A program made the translations under genes and the position numbers. This document shows positions 16,196 through 25,692 of a DNA stretch of 64,000 bases, in pieces; the stretch's first letter is position 1, and each line of letters starts with the position of its first letter. Source of the stretch: an uncultured Lachnospiraceae bacterium (GTDB lineage: Bacteria > Bacillota > Clostridia > Lachnospirales > Lachnospiraceae); contig CANQBH010000005.1 in assembly GCA_947589155.1 (NCBI GenBank), forward strand, positions 1-64,000, in the 5' to 3' direction. The notes under the pieces are model-generated. The model did not search any database and was not told where the DNA came from. It saw only the letters and a program-made list of their open reading frames with translations.

Positions 16196-16958
16196 AGCGC
16201 TCCCCTCCCAGCCATGCCGTTCTCACGAGATGCTTCCGATACTGCTCACAAAATTCCTTGCGCATACGCCTACTCAGAGGAACATGAATACCGCCTTCCA
16301 AGAGAACCTCTTTTTCAATGCGGTCCACCCGCGCCAAATTCACCAGATAACTCTTGTGGGTAAGGGAAAATCCGTATGCTTCCAATTCCTGTTCCCACTC
16401 TCCCAGACTTCTGTCGTCAAACAGCGGCTTTGCCGCTCCGTCCACAAACAAATAGACATACTTATCCTGCGCTTCCAGATAGAGAATATCTGAAAGCAAA
16501 ACCGTCTGTTCTCCTGCCGCACCGTGAATCTGCACGCACCGATATTCTGCTCCCAAACGCTCCATGATCTGTTTCATCTTCTGCTCAAAACGCCCGTATT
16601 CCAGCGGCTTTGTCAAAAATCCGTACACCTGCCAGCCGAAAGCCTCCGGCATGGCCTCCTCATGGGACGAAATAAAGAGAATATGCGTGTCGCTTTTCTG
16701 CCGTTCCAGCAATTCCTTCACCCGTATGCCGTCCAATCCCTCCATCTCTACATCCAACAGCAGTATATCCGCCTGAAGCCCACACTCCAGATATGTCTGT
16801 CCATCTGCAAATTCCTCTATTTCGCAGTGTTCCTTCGCTTCCCGCAGTTTTGTTTCCTCCGCATAAAAGTTTCGGAAAAATCTGTCGCAATAATGATGTA
16901 TGCGTTCACGGCTCCTCTGCTCGTCATCACAAATCGCAATTTTCAACAAAGTTTTCAT
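16188..16958 (-). CDS. LytTR-family response regulator (AgrA/ComE-like)
   Basis: 256 residues. The receiver domain is about 5-130: IAICDDEQRSRERI at the start, the phospho-Asp in ILLLDVEMEGLDGIRV, and later FISSHEEAMPEAFGWQVYGF with the conserved Lys in LTKPLEY. The LytTR DNA-binding domain follows (about 145-250), with ILYLEAQDKYVYLFVDG, FSLTHKSYLVNLARVDRIEK and VPLSRRMRKEF. Such regulators bind paired 9-base direct repeats upstream of target promoters. The ATG at 16958 is preceded by GGGGAG at a spacing of 9; the ORF extension upstream lacks receiver similarity. It is the first gene of the pair with the GHKL kinase. Confidence 0.94.
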   Translation of the reverse strand: MKTLLKIAICDDEQRSRERIHHYCDRFFRNFYAEETKLREAKEHCEIEEFADGQTYLECGLQADILLLDVEMEGLDGIRVKELLERQKSDTHILFISSHEEAMPEAFGWQVYGFLTKPLEYGRFEQKMKQIMERLGAEYRCVQIHGAAGEQTVLLSDILYLEAQDKYVYLFVDGAAKPLFDDRSLGEWEQELEAYGFSLTHKSYLVNLARVDRIEKEVLLEGGIHVPLSRRMRKEFCEQYRKHLVRTAWLGGERYV

Positions 16959-17013
16959 AACGATTATCTCCCCATATCTGCTCCTTTTCTTTGTATCACG
17001 ATTAGCTCTTTTC

Positions 17014-17022
17014 ATTATATCA
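17014..17022 (-). promoter_or_regulatory. Extended -10 promoter of the LytTR/GHKL operon
   Basis: TGATATAAT on the minus strand (17022-17014) is an extended -10 box, 56 bases before the regulator's ATG. No convincing -35 is seen at 16-18 bases. Confidence 0.5.
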
Positions 17023-17093
17023 GTATCATTCAAAAAATTCTTTACAATGATCGTGCAAATTTATTGTAGGAAATTTATTTTGAGTGTAAATAA

Positions 17094-17137
17094 TAAAAAA
17101 ACCACGCAGCAGACCTCTTGATCCGCCGCGTGGTTTT
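17094..17137 (-). terminator. Intrinsic terminator of the galactoside operon
   Basis: On the minus strand AACCACGCGGCGG pairs with CTGCTGCGTGGTT and is followed by TTTTTTATT. It lies right after the alpha-galactosidase stop at 17152 and separates the operon from the LytTR/GHKL genes. Confidence 0.9.
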
Positions 17138-17151
17138 CCTTTATTTTGCTC

Positions 17152-19503
17152 TTATTCCTTCCCTTCTTCCGCTTCCTCGATAAAATACAGTCGGGAAGCA
17201 TAGTCCGGAAAATACCGCGCCTGATCGCTGTATCCGGTGCCGACAAACGCCTGATGGAGTTTGACCCCGTCGTACATGATACTGCCGCCGGAGCAGATAT
17301 ACTCTTCGGTCTCCCCGTCCATTTTGATCAGTTTCGCAAGCGTGTTGTGGATCAGGGAATCCTGCCGGATGTGGAACGGCGCGACCGTATTGACCAGATC
17401 GCCAAATTCCTTGATGTTGTACTTTTTCTTCTCGCCGAAGAACCGGTACGTCTTGTCAGGATCCAGCCCCTTCGCCTTGACTTTTGCGAACATCACGTTC
17501 GCCTGCGCCTCCCGCTGCGCCAGCAGCGCGATCGCCGTACTGCGGTCCTCGGAGACCACGGTCCACTGGTACTGGTTTCCTTCGGCCACGCGGTAGAACG
17601 CCCCGCGCTGCCATACACTGCGGTACTTCTTATATAAGGCGATCTGTTCTCTGATCTCGTCTTTTTCTTCTTTCGACGCGTCGCAGAGATTGCACTCGTA
17701 CCCGAGCACGCCGAACGATGCGACGGCAAAGCGGGTCGCCAGAGGCGTGACGCGCAATGTCTGATGATTCGGGCAAGCCGATACATGAGCGCTCACAACA
17801 GACATGGGATAGCCGTAACTATACCCGTTCTGGATCGTCAGTCTGCTGATCGCGTCGGTGTTATCGCTAGCCCAGATTTGGGGAAAGTAGCATAACATCC
17901 CCAGATCGAAGCGGTTGCCGCCCGCGGCGCAGCCCTCAAACAGGATGTGCGGAAAACTTTCCGTCAGCGCCGCCGCCAAACGGTAGACGCCGCAGATATA
18001 GCGGTGCGCCACCTCCTGCTGCCGGTCTTTCGGCAGATATTGGGAATAGTAATCCGAAAAGATCCGGTTCATGTCCCACTTGACATAGGCGATATTCGCG
18101 CTGCCCAGCACCTCTTTCATCCGCTCCGTGATATAGGAAACGACCTCGGGATTGCAGAAATCCAGAATACGCTGGTTGCGTCCTTCGGAATGCGCCATGC
18201 CCGGGATCTCAATGCTCCACTCCGGGTGCGCCCGGTAAAGATCGCTGTTGGTATTGACCATCTCCGGCTCGATCCAGATGCCGAAGTCCAATCCGAGCGC
18301 GTTGATCTTTTTGCACAGCCCGTCAAGGCCGCCCGGCAGTTTCTTTTTGTTCGGCGTCCAGTCGCCGAGCGCGTGGCTGTCGTCGTTCCTCTCGCCGAAC
18401 CATCCGTCGTCCATGACAAAGAGTTCCACGCCGACGTCCTTGCCTTCCTTCGCCAGTTTTACAAGACTGCTCTCGGAAATGTCAAAATAGGACGCCTCCC
18501 AGCTGTTCAGCAGCACCGGCCGCTCTTTGTACTTCCATTCGCCGCGCACGATATGTTCCCGAACGAACGCGTGCATATTGCGGCTCATGCCGCCGTGTCC
18601 CTGATGGGAAAACGTCATGACCGCTTCCGGCGCTTCAAACGACGCGCCCGGTTCCAGCGTAAACGCGAAGTTGGTCGGATTGATTCCCGCAACGATGCGC
18701 GTCTTTTCAAACGAATTGACTTCCGCGGCTTCGTAATGGTTGCCGCTGTATATCAGGTTGAAGCCGTAGCAGTCGCCGTTGTCCTCCGACGTCGTTTCCT
18801 CTCCCACCATGATGAACGGATTGGCGCGGCTGGAAGAACTTCCCGTATAGGACGCGTTGACGAACTTGCCCGCGCCAACGCGGGTATCGCAGCGTTTCAT
18901 TTCTTTGGTCCATCCGCCGTGGAACGACGTAACGACATAGCCCGCGCCCATCAGGTCGAGCTGCGTGCTCATCAGCCGCGTCAGTTTTACCGTCTCGTCG
19001 GAACTGTTGATGAACTTTGCGCTCCTGCTGATCACATCACAATGCGCAAAGACATAATAACAGAGTTCCAGCGTAAAACCGTGGTTCTTATCCTTTAAGG
19101 TCACGGTCAGCTGTTCTACGTTTCCCGTATCGTCATAAGATCCCGGCAGCGTCTCAAACGCCTGTTTTCCTTCGCTCTTGTCCGCTTTGACAAACACAAA
19201 ATCCGTCGTCGCGCTGCCGTCGGCACAGATCACCTCTACGAACGGCTCGCGGATATCCCCTTTTCCGTAGCCCGACATTTCCAGACACATGTCCTCGAGG
19301 GTAAACGCGAGATGTTCCTGATCGTAGGCGATCGTATTGCCCGGCGGAAACGCGTGTTTTTCCGCCAGGCTGTCAGGATCGACGATGTCGGTCTTCCTTC
19401 CGTAATAGAGATGCTCCAACTGTCCCGTTTCCAATACGCGGAAGCAGTAGGTCGTTGCGTCGGTATCCAGCCGGAAGAATTGATTGTTCTGATTTACGAT
19501 CAT
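17152..19503 (-). CDS. Alpha-galactosidase, glycoside hydrolase family 36
   Basis: 783 residues, close to the usual length of about 730-750 for GH36 alpha-galactosidases that release galactose from melibiose, raffinose and stachyose. The N-terminal beta-supersandwich is followed by the TIM barrel. The nucleophile motif is YVKWDMNRIFSDYYS, and the acid/base lies in WASDNTDAISRL; FEGCAAGGNRFDLGML is the conserved segment between them. There is no signal peptide, so it acts in the cytoplasm on sugars imported by the adjacent GPH symporter. AGGAGG lies 8 bases before the ATG at 19503. It is the last gene of the TetR-led operon and is followed by a strong terminator. Galactose released would feed GalT encoded at 26246-27748. 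Confidence 0.96.
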   Translation of the reverse strand: MIVNQNNQFFRLDTDATTYCFRVLETGQLEHLYYGRKTDIVDPDSLAEKHAFPPGNTIAYDQEHLAFTLEDMCLEMSGYGKGDIREPFVEVICADGSATTDFVFVKADKSEGKQAFETLPGSYDDTGNVEQLTVTLKDKNHGFTLELCYYVFAHCDVISRSAKFINSSDETVKLTRLMSTQLDLMGAGYVVTSFHGGWTKEMKRCDTRVGAGKFVNASYTGSSSSRANPFIMVGEETTSEDNGDCYGFNLIYSGNHYEAAEVNSFEKTRIVAGINPTNFAFTLEPGASFEAPEAVMTFSHQGHGGMSRNMHAFVREHIVRGEWKYKERPVLLNSWEASYFDISESSLVKLAKEGKDVGVELFVMDDGWFGERNDDSHALGDWTPNKKKLPGGLDGLCKKINALGLDFGIWIEPEMVNTNSDLYRAHPEWSIEIPGMAHSEGRNQRILDFCNPEVVSYITERMKEVLGSANIAYVKWDMNRIFSDYYSQYLPKDRQQEVAHRYICGVYRLAAALTESFPHILFEGCAAGGNRFDLGMLCYFPQIWASDNTDAISRLTIQNGYSYGYPMSVVSAHVSACPNHQTLRVTPLATRFAVASFGVLGYECNLCDASKEEKDEIREQIALYKKYRSVWQRGAFYRVAEGNQYQWTVVSEDRSTAIALLAQREAQANVMFAKVKAKGLDPDKTYRFFGEKKKYNIKEFGDLVNTVAPFHIRQDSLIHNTLAKLIKMDGETEEYICSGGSIMYDGVKLHQAFVGTGYSDQARYFPDYASRLYFIEEAEEGKE

Positions 19504-19535
19504 CTCTTTCCTCCTAACGCATTGCGCCGCAATGC

Positions 19536-20936
19536 TTACGCTCTCTTCTGCTCGAGTTCTTTTGTGATCTCCTCGAGTTTTTCATCGGTCAGGCAGTAGA
19601 ACTTCTTGTAGACCACAAAACCGATGATCAGTACGACGATCGGCAGGATCGTCATGGAACCGCGCAGACCGAGCCGCTGTCCGGAAGCAAGTTCCGTCAG
19701 TACGCCGGATTCGTCTCTCTTGATATTGAACACCGTCAGCACGATGGATGCGACAAAAGCGGAGATACCGCTGGCCAGTTTTACGACGAATGTCTGCATA
19801 GAGAAGATCACGGACTCGTCGCGGCGGCCGTTCTTGAGTTCGCCGTAGTCGACCGTATTTGCAAGGAAGACGGTGACGATGACGTTGAGCATACCGATCG
19901 CAGACATGATAAGGAATGCCGGGATCAGCAGCAGATATACGTTCGTAGAACCCGTTGCGGAAATGATCAGGATGATCACATAACCTGCCATCGCCATACC
20001 GAAGCATACGGAGAACAGTTTCATCGTGTTCATGAACTTACGGAACAGCGGGAACAGGATCATCATGGCAAGGATCTGGAACGCGCCGCCGCAGGTATTG
20101 AACAGCGTATAGTTGCCTTCCCAGCTTGCCGGGCTGAAATCGTACTTGAAGAAGTAGATCAGCAGGTTCTGCGTAATATAGAGCGCGGTATTGATCATGA
20201 CGATCGCGATAACCATCGTCATCGCCTGATCGTTCTGGATCAGCGCCTTAAACATATCGCCGACGGAAGCGGAGTGCATTTCCACCGAAGATTTTTCCTT
20301 GATCGTCACGCAGGTGATCGTGATGAAGACCACGAACAGCACGGCAACGATCAGCGCGAAGAACTTGTAACCGACGCGCTCGTAATCTGCATCCGAACCG
20401 AACGCATGACCCAGAGCGGATACCGCCATGACCGTCACGATGGAGATCAGCGCGGAGCCGACGCCTGCGCAGGAACGCGCCAATGCGGAGAGGCCTTCTC
20501 TTTCCTTGCCCGCTTCCGTGAATGCCGGAACCATGGACCAGTACGGAATATCCATCATCGTATAGGTCACGCCCCAGATGATGTAAGTAGCGGCCGCGTA
20601 AGCGATCAGGCCGCCGCCCTTCAGGCTCGGCGGGCATGAAAACATCAGATAGAGCACGACGGCGTTTGTGATCGTACCGATAAACAGCCACGGACGGAAA
20701 CGTCCCCAGCGCGTATTCGTCTTTGCAACGAGCACGCCCATGATCGGATCGTTGAACGCGTCAAACACGCGGGCAATCAAAAGGATCACGCCCATCGCAG
20801 CGGCGCTCACGCCCATGATATCCTGATAGTAATACAGGATATAAGATGCGGAGAGCATGTAGACCATATCCTTTCCTACGGCGCCAATACCGTAGGCGAA
20901 TTTCTCCCCTCCTGAGAGTTTCTTTCTTTGTTCCAT
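19536..20936 (-). CDS. GPH-family sugar:cation symporter (MFS)
   Basis: 466 residues with 12 predicted membrane helices. The start KKLSGGEKFAYGIGAVGKDM and the following DIMGVSAAAMGVILLIARVFDAFNDPIMG are characteristic of the glycoside-pentoside-hexuronide:cation symporter family, which includes MelB. NTRWGRFRPWLF and GVTYTMMDIPYWSMVPAFT fit the next conserved loops. Lacking a C-terminal EIIA-like domain, it is not PTS-regulated in the LacS manner. It lies 32 bases from the alpha-galactosidase gene and 27 bases from the GT-B-like gene. The substrate is inferred from the neighbours to be an alpha- or beta-galactoside. A strong CAGGAGG lies 8 bases before the ATG. Confidence 0.94.
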   Translation of the reverse strand: MEQRKKLSGGEKFAYGIGAVGKDMVYMLSASYILYYYQDIMGVSAAAMGVILLIARVFDAFNDPIMGVLVAKTNTRWGRFRPWLFIGTITNAVVLYLMFSCPPSLKGGGLIAYAAATYIIWGVTYTMMDIPYWSMVPAFTEAGKEREGLSALARSCAGVGSALISIVTVMAVSALGHAFGSDADYERVGYKFFALIVAVLFVVFITITCVTIKEKSSVEMHSASVGDMFKALIQNDQAMTMVIAIVMINTALYITQNLLIYFFKYDFSPASWEGNYTLFNTCGGAFQILAMMILFPLFRKFMNTMKLFSVCFGMAMAGYVIILIISATGSTNVYLLLIPAFLIMSAIGMLNVIVTVFLANTVDYGELKNGRRDESVIFSMQTFVVKLASGISAFVASIVLTVFNIKRDESGVLTELASGQRLGLRGSMTILPIVVLIIGFVVYKKFYCLTDEKLEEITKELEQKRA

Positions 20937-20963
20937 TTCTTTTCCTCCTGTTTCTCCTCTTTT

Positions 20964-22430
20964 TTAATTCTTGTTCTTGAGACCCATAGCGATCTCAACA
21001 ACTTTATAAGCACCGTCGTATAAACCGACGGACTTGTTCAGTTTGATACTGTCGCACATCTCGCCGAGCAGCTGGTCGTCTTTTATGAACAGGTCGATCA
21101 TCTGCAGGACGTGCGGGATATCCCGACATTCCAGCGTGCCGTCGCCCATCTCCGCAGAGTGGATCGCGCCCCACATCTCATGCTTGCCGACGCGTTTGAT
21201 GAACAGTTTCGGCACCGGATAGAAGGCGAGTTCACTCGGCTTGGTCACAAGCACGTCCGCGCTCCTCATCAGGATATTCGTGCAGTAAACGGCTTCAAAG
21301 ATATTCTCATGGTAGAACCCGTGGATACCGATCACGTCGCCGGTCAGCGCTTCTTCGGCGAAACGGCTCGTCTTCTCAAACTCGTTGAAGTGCTCGGTGG
21401 AGAGCGCCTTCATATCCGGAATCTCCTGAAGCAGGTAATCCCACACTTCCTTGTAATCGCCGATGTTGACGTAAAGCGCCGCTTTTTCCTGCAGGATCAG
21501 CGGAAGCAGATAGGAAATGATGGCGGCGAAGATCTCTCTCTGCGCGCCCGCGCCGCCGATCGTCAGAAGGAAGCGCATCGGCTTGCCGTTCGCCTTGCGT
21601 TCCATCCTTGCGTTGCAGTCCGACTCGATATTTGCGACCAGTTCATGATCGATATAATGTCCGGTATAGACCAAAGCGTCGTTTGGCATTTCCTTGCAGA
21701 CCGCGTCGCCGTTCATGCCGTTGCAGATACGGTAGCCCATGTATGCGTTCTTGCACTGGATCGTATGCACGCTTCCCTCGGCAAAGTGCAGCGCCATCGG
21801 CCAGTTGTCCGGAATCGCGTTGACGACGTATTTCATGCCCGCGTGGATCGCCGCCTGCGCCGGCCAGACGTGCGTGCCGATCACCGGAATCTCCTTTGGC
21901 ACGTTGCGGTAAACAGGAGCCATCAGTTCCGCGTTCTTCTGATCGGAAGCGTTATAGGACAGCGCGCGGAAGCCTTCGTAGTTCATCGGCTCCCAAACGA
22001 GTTTGTTGAACAGCCCGATCTTTGACAGCCGCGATCCCAGAGAATAGAGATCGTTCTGCGCGCTGATAACCTTGGTACAGGTCGTCTGCGGATAGCCGTT
22101 CAAGTCCATCCAATACGGCACATAGCCCATGGATCTTGCCGCGGAAGCCATCGCCATGGAAATGCGGTAATGGCCGAAGCCCATGCGGATGTTGCCCACG
22201 ATCACGCCTTTTTGCGTATCGAACTTCTCCGGACTCTCCCCGTCTTCCAGCAGCACGTCGTAAACGCCCAGCGTATCGCCGATATGCGCGTTCTTACGGA
22301 TGACGACCGGATAATTCACCTGCGAATCGTCGCCGTATTTCTTGGCGTACTTTTTCTTGGACTTCACCGCCTTGTTGTACACCTTGCTGCTCATCTCGTT
22401 TCCGAAGATCACCTTCGACTTTTCTTCCAT
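20964..22430 (-). CDS. GT-B-like protein of unknown function in a sugar operon
   Basis: 488 residues, no membrane segment. Two halves recall the GT-B fold of MurG and MGDG-synthase-type glycosyltransferases. The first has GVIVGNIRMGFGHYRISMAM (glycine-rich loop with GFGHYR) and PVIGTHVWPAQAAIHAGMKY. The second has RFLLTIGGAGAQREIFAAII and a VLVTKPSELAFYPVPKLFIK motif near the end, comparable to the donor-binding TKPGG stretch. It could be a glycosyltransferase, an epimerase-like enzyme or a phosphorylase-type relative; no substrate can be named. It sits between the GH2 enzyme and the GPH symporter in a single operon, an unusual partner for hydrolases. AGGGAGG precedes the ATG. Confidence 0.7.
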   Translation of the reverse strand: MEEKSKVIFGNEMSSKVYNKAVKSKKKYAKKYGDDSQVNYPVVIRKNAHIGDTLGVYDVLLEDGESPEKFDTQKGVIVGNIRMGFGHYRISMAMASAARSMGYVPYWMDLNGYPQTTCTKVISAQNDLYSLGSRLSKIGLFNKLVWEPMNYEGFRALSYNASDQKNAELMAPVYRNVPKEIPVIGTHVWPAQAAIHAGMKYVVNAIPDNWPMALHFAEGSVHTIQCKNAYMGYRICNGMNGDAVCKEMPNDALVYTGHYIDHELVANIESDCNARMERKANGKPMRFLLTIGGAGAQREIFAAIISYLLPLILQEKAALYVNIGDYKEVWDYLLQEIPDMKALSTEHFNEFEKTSRFAEEALTGDVIGIHGFYHENIFEAVYCTNILMRSADVLVTKPSELAFYPVPKLFIKRVGKHEMWGAIHSAEMGDGTLECRDIPHVLQMIDLFIKDDQLLGEMCDSIKLNKSVGLYDGAYKVVEIAMGLKNKN

Positions 22431-22446
22431 TGTTTCATCCTCCCTT

Positions 22447-24882
22447 TTATTTATCGCTGCAGTCTACCTGCAGAGAAAGAGTGACCGGCTCCATGTCGCC
22501 GCAATAAAGTGTAATGCCGGCTTCGCCCTCTGTTCCCATGCTCCGTATATAGATCCCCGTCATGCCGCCGCGCAGCGGTACGGTCTTCGGGCCGATCACC
22601 GACACGGGGCCCGTCGTCTCGACGCGGACGGGTTCCTGAAAATAATACAGTTGATTGTTATGCTCGTCCGCCGCTTTCAGCCGGATCTCCGCCACGTCGT
22701 AAGTGATCCCTTCGCAAAGGACCGCGTGGTCGATCTCCGCCTCAAGATGCGCTTTCGTCATCGGCGTGCGGATGATGGACTTGACGACGCGCCCGCCTAC
22801 GACCGCATCGAATCGGTACTGCTTGGACTCGCCGCCCCAGTCGCCGACATAGCGGTTGTAAAGCGCCACGGCCTCGCCCGGATCCATATGGTAAAACAGC
22901 ACCAGACGCAGCGCCGCCCATACCAGCCCCGGCGTGATCTTCATGCCGTGGAGCGCGACCTGATTCATGCAGTAGCGAACCAGATCCCCCTGCTTCTTTG
23001 TCCATCCTTCTTCCTTCGTCATCATGTCGCCCACAAAATCGTCAAGCAGGATCGGCCCGTGGGCAAGGTGATGATAAGAAGACATCGACGGCATATATTC
23101 TTTGATCAGGATATTGTTCTTATACATCCGCACGCTCTCCGCGTTGGAGATCAGATAGGTCTCCCCGCGGTTGCAGGCGGGATGTTCGCCGATATCCATG
23201 GAAGAACTCAACTCCAGCACCGGCGTTTCTTCCTGCTGCGCCGCGTAAACGGCCGCCGCCGGTTTCGGATTGCGGAACATATCCATAACGCCGTGATAGC
23301 AGATCCGATCGCCGCTTCCGAAATCCTTGTGCGTGTTGTAATCGAACATGCACCAGCCGAAACTTCCGGCGATATCTTCCTGCCCCGCGACCGCGTCGAG
23401 GACGTTCGCATGGCGGATCATATGCTCCCTGCGGTGCTCCTCCCAGTCGAAAGCCTTCGTCGGATACATATGGCCGTTGTATTCGGAGATCAGGTACGGC
23501 TTCTCGACGTCGGACGTGACCTTGCTTTTCGGTTCGCATCCGGCGTTATCGCCGCTGTGGTAAAAATCATTGTAGGTGTAGACGTCTTCTAAGAGCTGGC
23601 TGTTCTTGATACAGCGCACGCCGCCCGTCTGACGGGTCGGATCCAGCCGGTGCGCGGCTTCGTTCGTCTTCCGATAAAATTCTTCGTGATCCGGCGACTC
23701 GTTGATCCGCACGCCCCAGAGGATGATCGACGGATGGTTCCGGTACTGCATGACCATGTCGCGGACGTTTTCGACCGCAATATCGCGCCACGCCTCGTCG
23801 CCGATATGCTGCCAGCCCGGAATTTCCGTAAAGACCAGAAGCCCCAGCCGGTCGCACTCGTCGATAAAATAAACGGACTGCGGATAATGGGACGTCCGCA
23901 CGCTGTTGACCGCGAGTTCGTTCTTTAAGATCCGCGCGTCGAGCCGCTGCATACTCTCCGGCATCGCATAGCCAACGTAAGCGTAACTCTGGTGGCGGTT
24001 CAGGCCGCGGATCTTGACCTTTCTGCCGTTGAGATAAAAGCCGTCTTTTTTGAAGACCGCGTCGCGGAAGCCGACGGTCTGCCGATCCTCGTCCAGAACT
24101 TCGCCAAGGCTGACCAGTTGCGTCGTGATCTCGTAGACCGACGGGCTTTCGATATCCCAGACCGCGATATCGCGGACCACGGTCTTGAGTGCCGTGGAGG
24201 CCTGCGGCGTTTCCGCGATCAGGATATCGTCAAGATACTGGCGGATGCCGAGTTTTCCTTCTTTGGCAAGGCGCTGCGCCTGCTCCGAAAGCGTGATGTC
24301 GGATTCTAAGATACCGCCGACGCGCAGGGCCGCGATCTGTTCTTTGTCCATGCCCTGCGTCGAAACGCTCTCCGAAAACGACGGGCGCAGAAAAATATCT
24401 TCTATATAAGAAGGGTCTTTGCAGTCCAGATAAACGTCGCGGTAGATTCCGCCGTAGGTCATATAGTCGATCACATAGCCGAACGGCGGCTGGTTGATAT
24501 CTTCTTTTGTGTTCACGCGCACGGTCAGAAGGTTTTCCTCACCGATCCTGAGTTTTTCGCTCAGATCCAGCGTGAACGCCGTATAGCCGCACTTGTGGTT
24601 TCCCACATGCTCGCCGTTGAGATAGACGTCGGCTTCATGGCCGACGGCGTCAAACGTCAGCAGGAGTTTTTTGCCCCGCCATCCCTCCGGCGCTTTGATG
24701 AGTTTCTGGTAGCAGCAGACCATCTGATAGATCTGCTCGTCGAAATAGTGGAACGGCGTCTCTTTACAGGTGTGCGGCAGATCGACCGTACAGCCTTCCT
24801 CCGCGCCCATCCGTTCCGTCAACATCGTTTCTTCAAACTGCGGGCTGAAACGCCAGCCCCTCATATAATAGGTACGACTCAT
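22447..24882 (-). CDS. Glycoside hydrolase family 2 protein (beta-galactosidase-like)
   Basis: 811 residues, complete. The N-terminal sugar-binding domain (about 1-170) has FDAVGHEADVYLNGEHVGNH and the GH2 stretch YGGIYRDVYL. The Ig-like domain precedes the TIM barrel, which starts near KVRGLNRHQ-type sequence (KIRGLNRHQSYAYVGYAMPE). The acid/base Glu is in IILWGVRINESPDHEEF and the likely nucleophile in PYLISEYNGHMYP. The family hydrolyses beta-galactosides and related glycosides. There is no signal peptide, so action is intracellular. GGAG lies before the ATG at 24882, 27 bases after the TetR gene, placing it as the second gene of the operon. The IN in place of the usual LGN before the acid/base Glu is a minor departure. 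Confidence 0.93.
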   Translation of the reverse strand: MSRTYYMRGWRFSPQFEETMLTERMGAEEGCTVDLPHTCKETPFHYFDEQIYQMVCCYQKLIKAPEGWRGKKLLLTFDAVGHEADVYLNGEHVGNHKCGYTAFTLDLSEKLRIGEENLLTVRVNTKEDINQPPFGYVIDYMTYGGIYRDVYLDCKDPSYIEDIFLRPSFSESVSTQGMDKEQIAALRVGGILESDITLSEQAQRLAKEGKLGIRQYLDDILIAETPQASTALKTVVRDIAVWDIESPSVYEITTQLVSLGEVLDEDRQTVGFRDAVFKKDGFYLNGRKVKIRGLNRHQSYAYVGYAMPESMQRLDARILKNELAVNSVRTSHYPQSVYFIDECDRLGLLVFTEIPGWQHIGDEAWRDIAVENVRDMVMQYRNHPSIILWGVRINESPDHEEFYRKTNEAAHRLDPTRQTGGVRCIKNSQLLEDVYTYNDFYHSGDNAGCEPKSKVTSDVEKPYLISEYNGHMYPTKAFDWEEHRREHMIRHANVLDAVAGQEDIAGSFGWCMFDYNTHKDFGSGDRICYHGVMDMFRNPKPAAAVYAAQQEETPVLELSSSMDIGEHPACNRGETYLISNAESVRMYKNNILIKEYMPSMSSYHHLAHGPILLDDFVGDMMTKEEGWTKKQGDLVRYCMNQVALHGMKITPGLVWAALRLVLFYHMDPGEAVALYNRYVGDWGGESKQYRFDAVVGGRVVKSIIRTPMTKAHLEAEIDHAVLCEGITYDVAEIRLKAADEHNNQLYYFQEPVRVETTGPVSVIGPKTVPLRGGMTGIYIRSMGTEGEAGITLYCGDMEPVTLSLQVDCSDK

Positions 24883-24908
24883 GCCTTCTCCTTTTTTGCG
24901 CCAAGCGC

Positions 24909-25469
24909 CTACTCCCTTTCGATCACGATGCCGTCCACAAGGATCGTCACCAGTTCCTCCAACGCTTCCATATAAGAGATCCCGTTTTCGTCGAGTTCGC
25001 TTCCCATGATAAACCGCTCCGTCGCCGCTTCAAACGCGAGTTGAAACACCGTCTTGTTGACCGGACGCACCTTGCCCTGCCGCACGCCTTCGTCAAGCAG
25101 TTGCAGCGTCATCTCCCAGCCGTTTTCCAGCCGCTCCCGTATCCGCGTGTAAACCGTCGGATATTTGTCCTGCAACGTATAAAAATGGGTGAAGTCCCAC
25201 GAATGATAAACTTCCGGCATCACGCCGAGGATCCTGCGGATCTTGTCTACCAGAGAAAGGGACGGATCCTGCACGACCGCCGCCTCGCTTTCTTTGATAT
25301 GATCGAAAACATGATCCACCATCGCGAGCATGAGTTGCGTTTTGTCGCGGAAAACGGTATAGATCGTCTTCTTGCTCATACTCAGTTCCGCCGCAACGTC
25401 GTCCATGGTGAATTTGATCCCCTGTTTGCCGACAACGCGAAGCGCCCCTTCTACAATATGCTGCCTCAT
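24909..25469 (-). CDS. TetR/AcrR-family transcriptional regulator of the galactoside operon
   Basis: 186 residues. The N-terminal helix-turn-helix (about 1-50) reads VEGALRVVGKQGIKFTMDDV then AAELSMSKKTIYTVFRDKTQL, the standard TetR pattern. The C-terminal ligand domain is unspecific. It is the first gene of an operon with GH2, GT-B-like, GPH and GH36 genes, so it probably represses them and responds to a sugar or glycoside metabolite. A consensus promoter and a near-palindrome lie upstream. The start at 25469 has only a modest purine-rich ribosome site (GGGGGAAAAGA). Confidence 0.92.
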   Translation of the reverse strand: MRQHIVEGALRVVGKQGIKFTMDDVAAELSMSKKTIYTVFRDKTQLMLAMVDHVFDHIKESEAAVVQDPSLSLVDKIRRILGVMPEVYHSWDFTHFYTLQDKYPTVYTRIRERLENGWEMTLQLLDEGVRQGKVRPVNKTVFQLAFEAATERFIMGSELDENGISYMEALEELVTILVDGIVIERE

Positions 25470-25490
25470 TCTTTTCCCCCGTATGTCTGA

Positions 25491-25560
25491 GTTTTCCAGA
25501 GAAAACCGAAATTCCTTTTTCCGTTTCCTCTATTGTAACATTGCTATTTACGGCGTTCAA
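25491..25560 (-). promoter_or_regulatory. Promoter and candidate operator of the tetR-led operon
   Basis: On the minus strand TTGAAC (25560-25555), a 17-base spacer and TACAAT (25537-25532) form a good sigma-A promoter. In the leader, GTTTTCCAGAGAAAAC (25491-25506) is an imperfect palindrome with 6-base arms, a plausible site for the TetR protein encoded next. Confidence 0.65.
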
Positions 25561-25692
25561 CACAGCATATATACCAAATTCCCCTCGCTCTTTTTGTTAT
25601 TTTTTCCCTTTTTCCCTTGATTTTTATGCAAACTGACCGAATTTTTTTCGGCGGCGTTTTTTTCTCCCTGTCCCGCTCCGGCATTATCTGAT

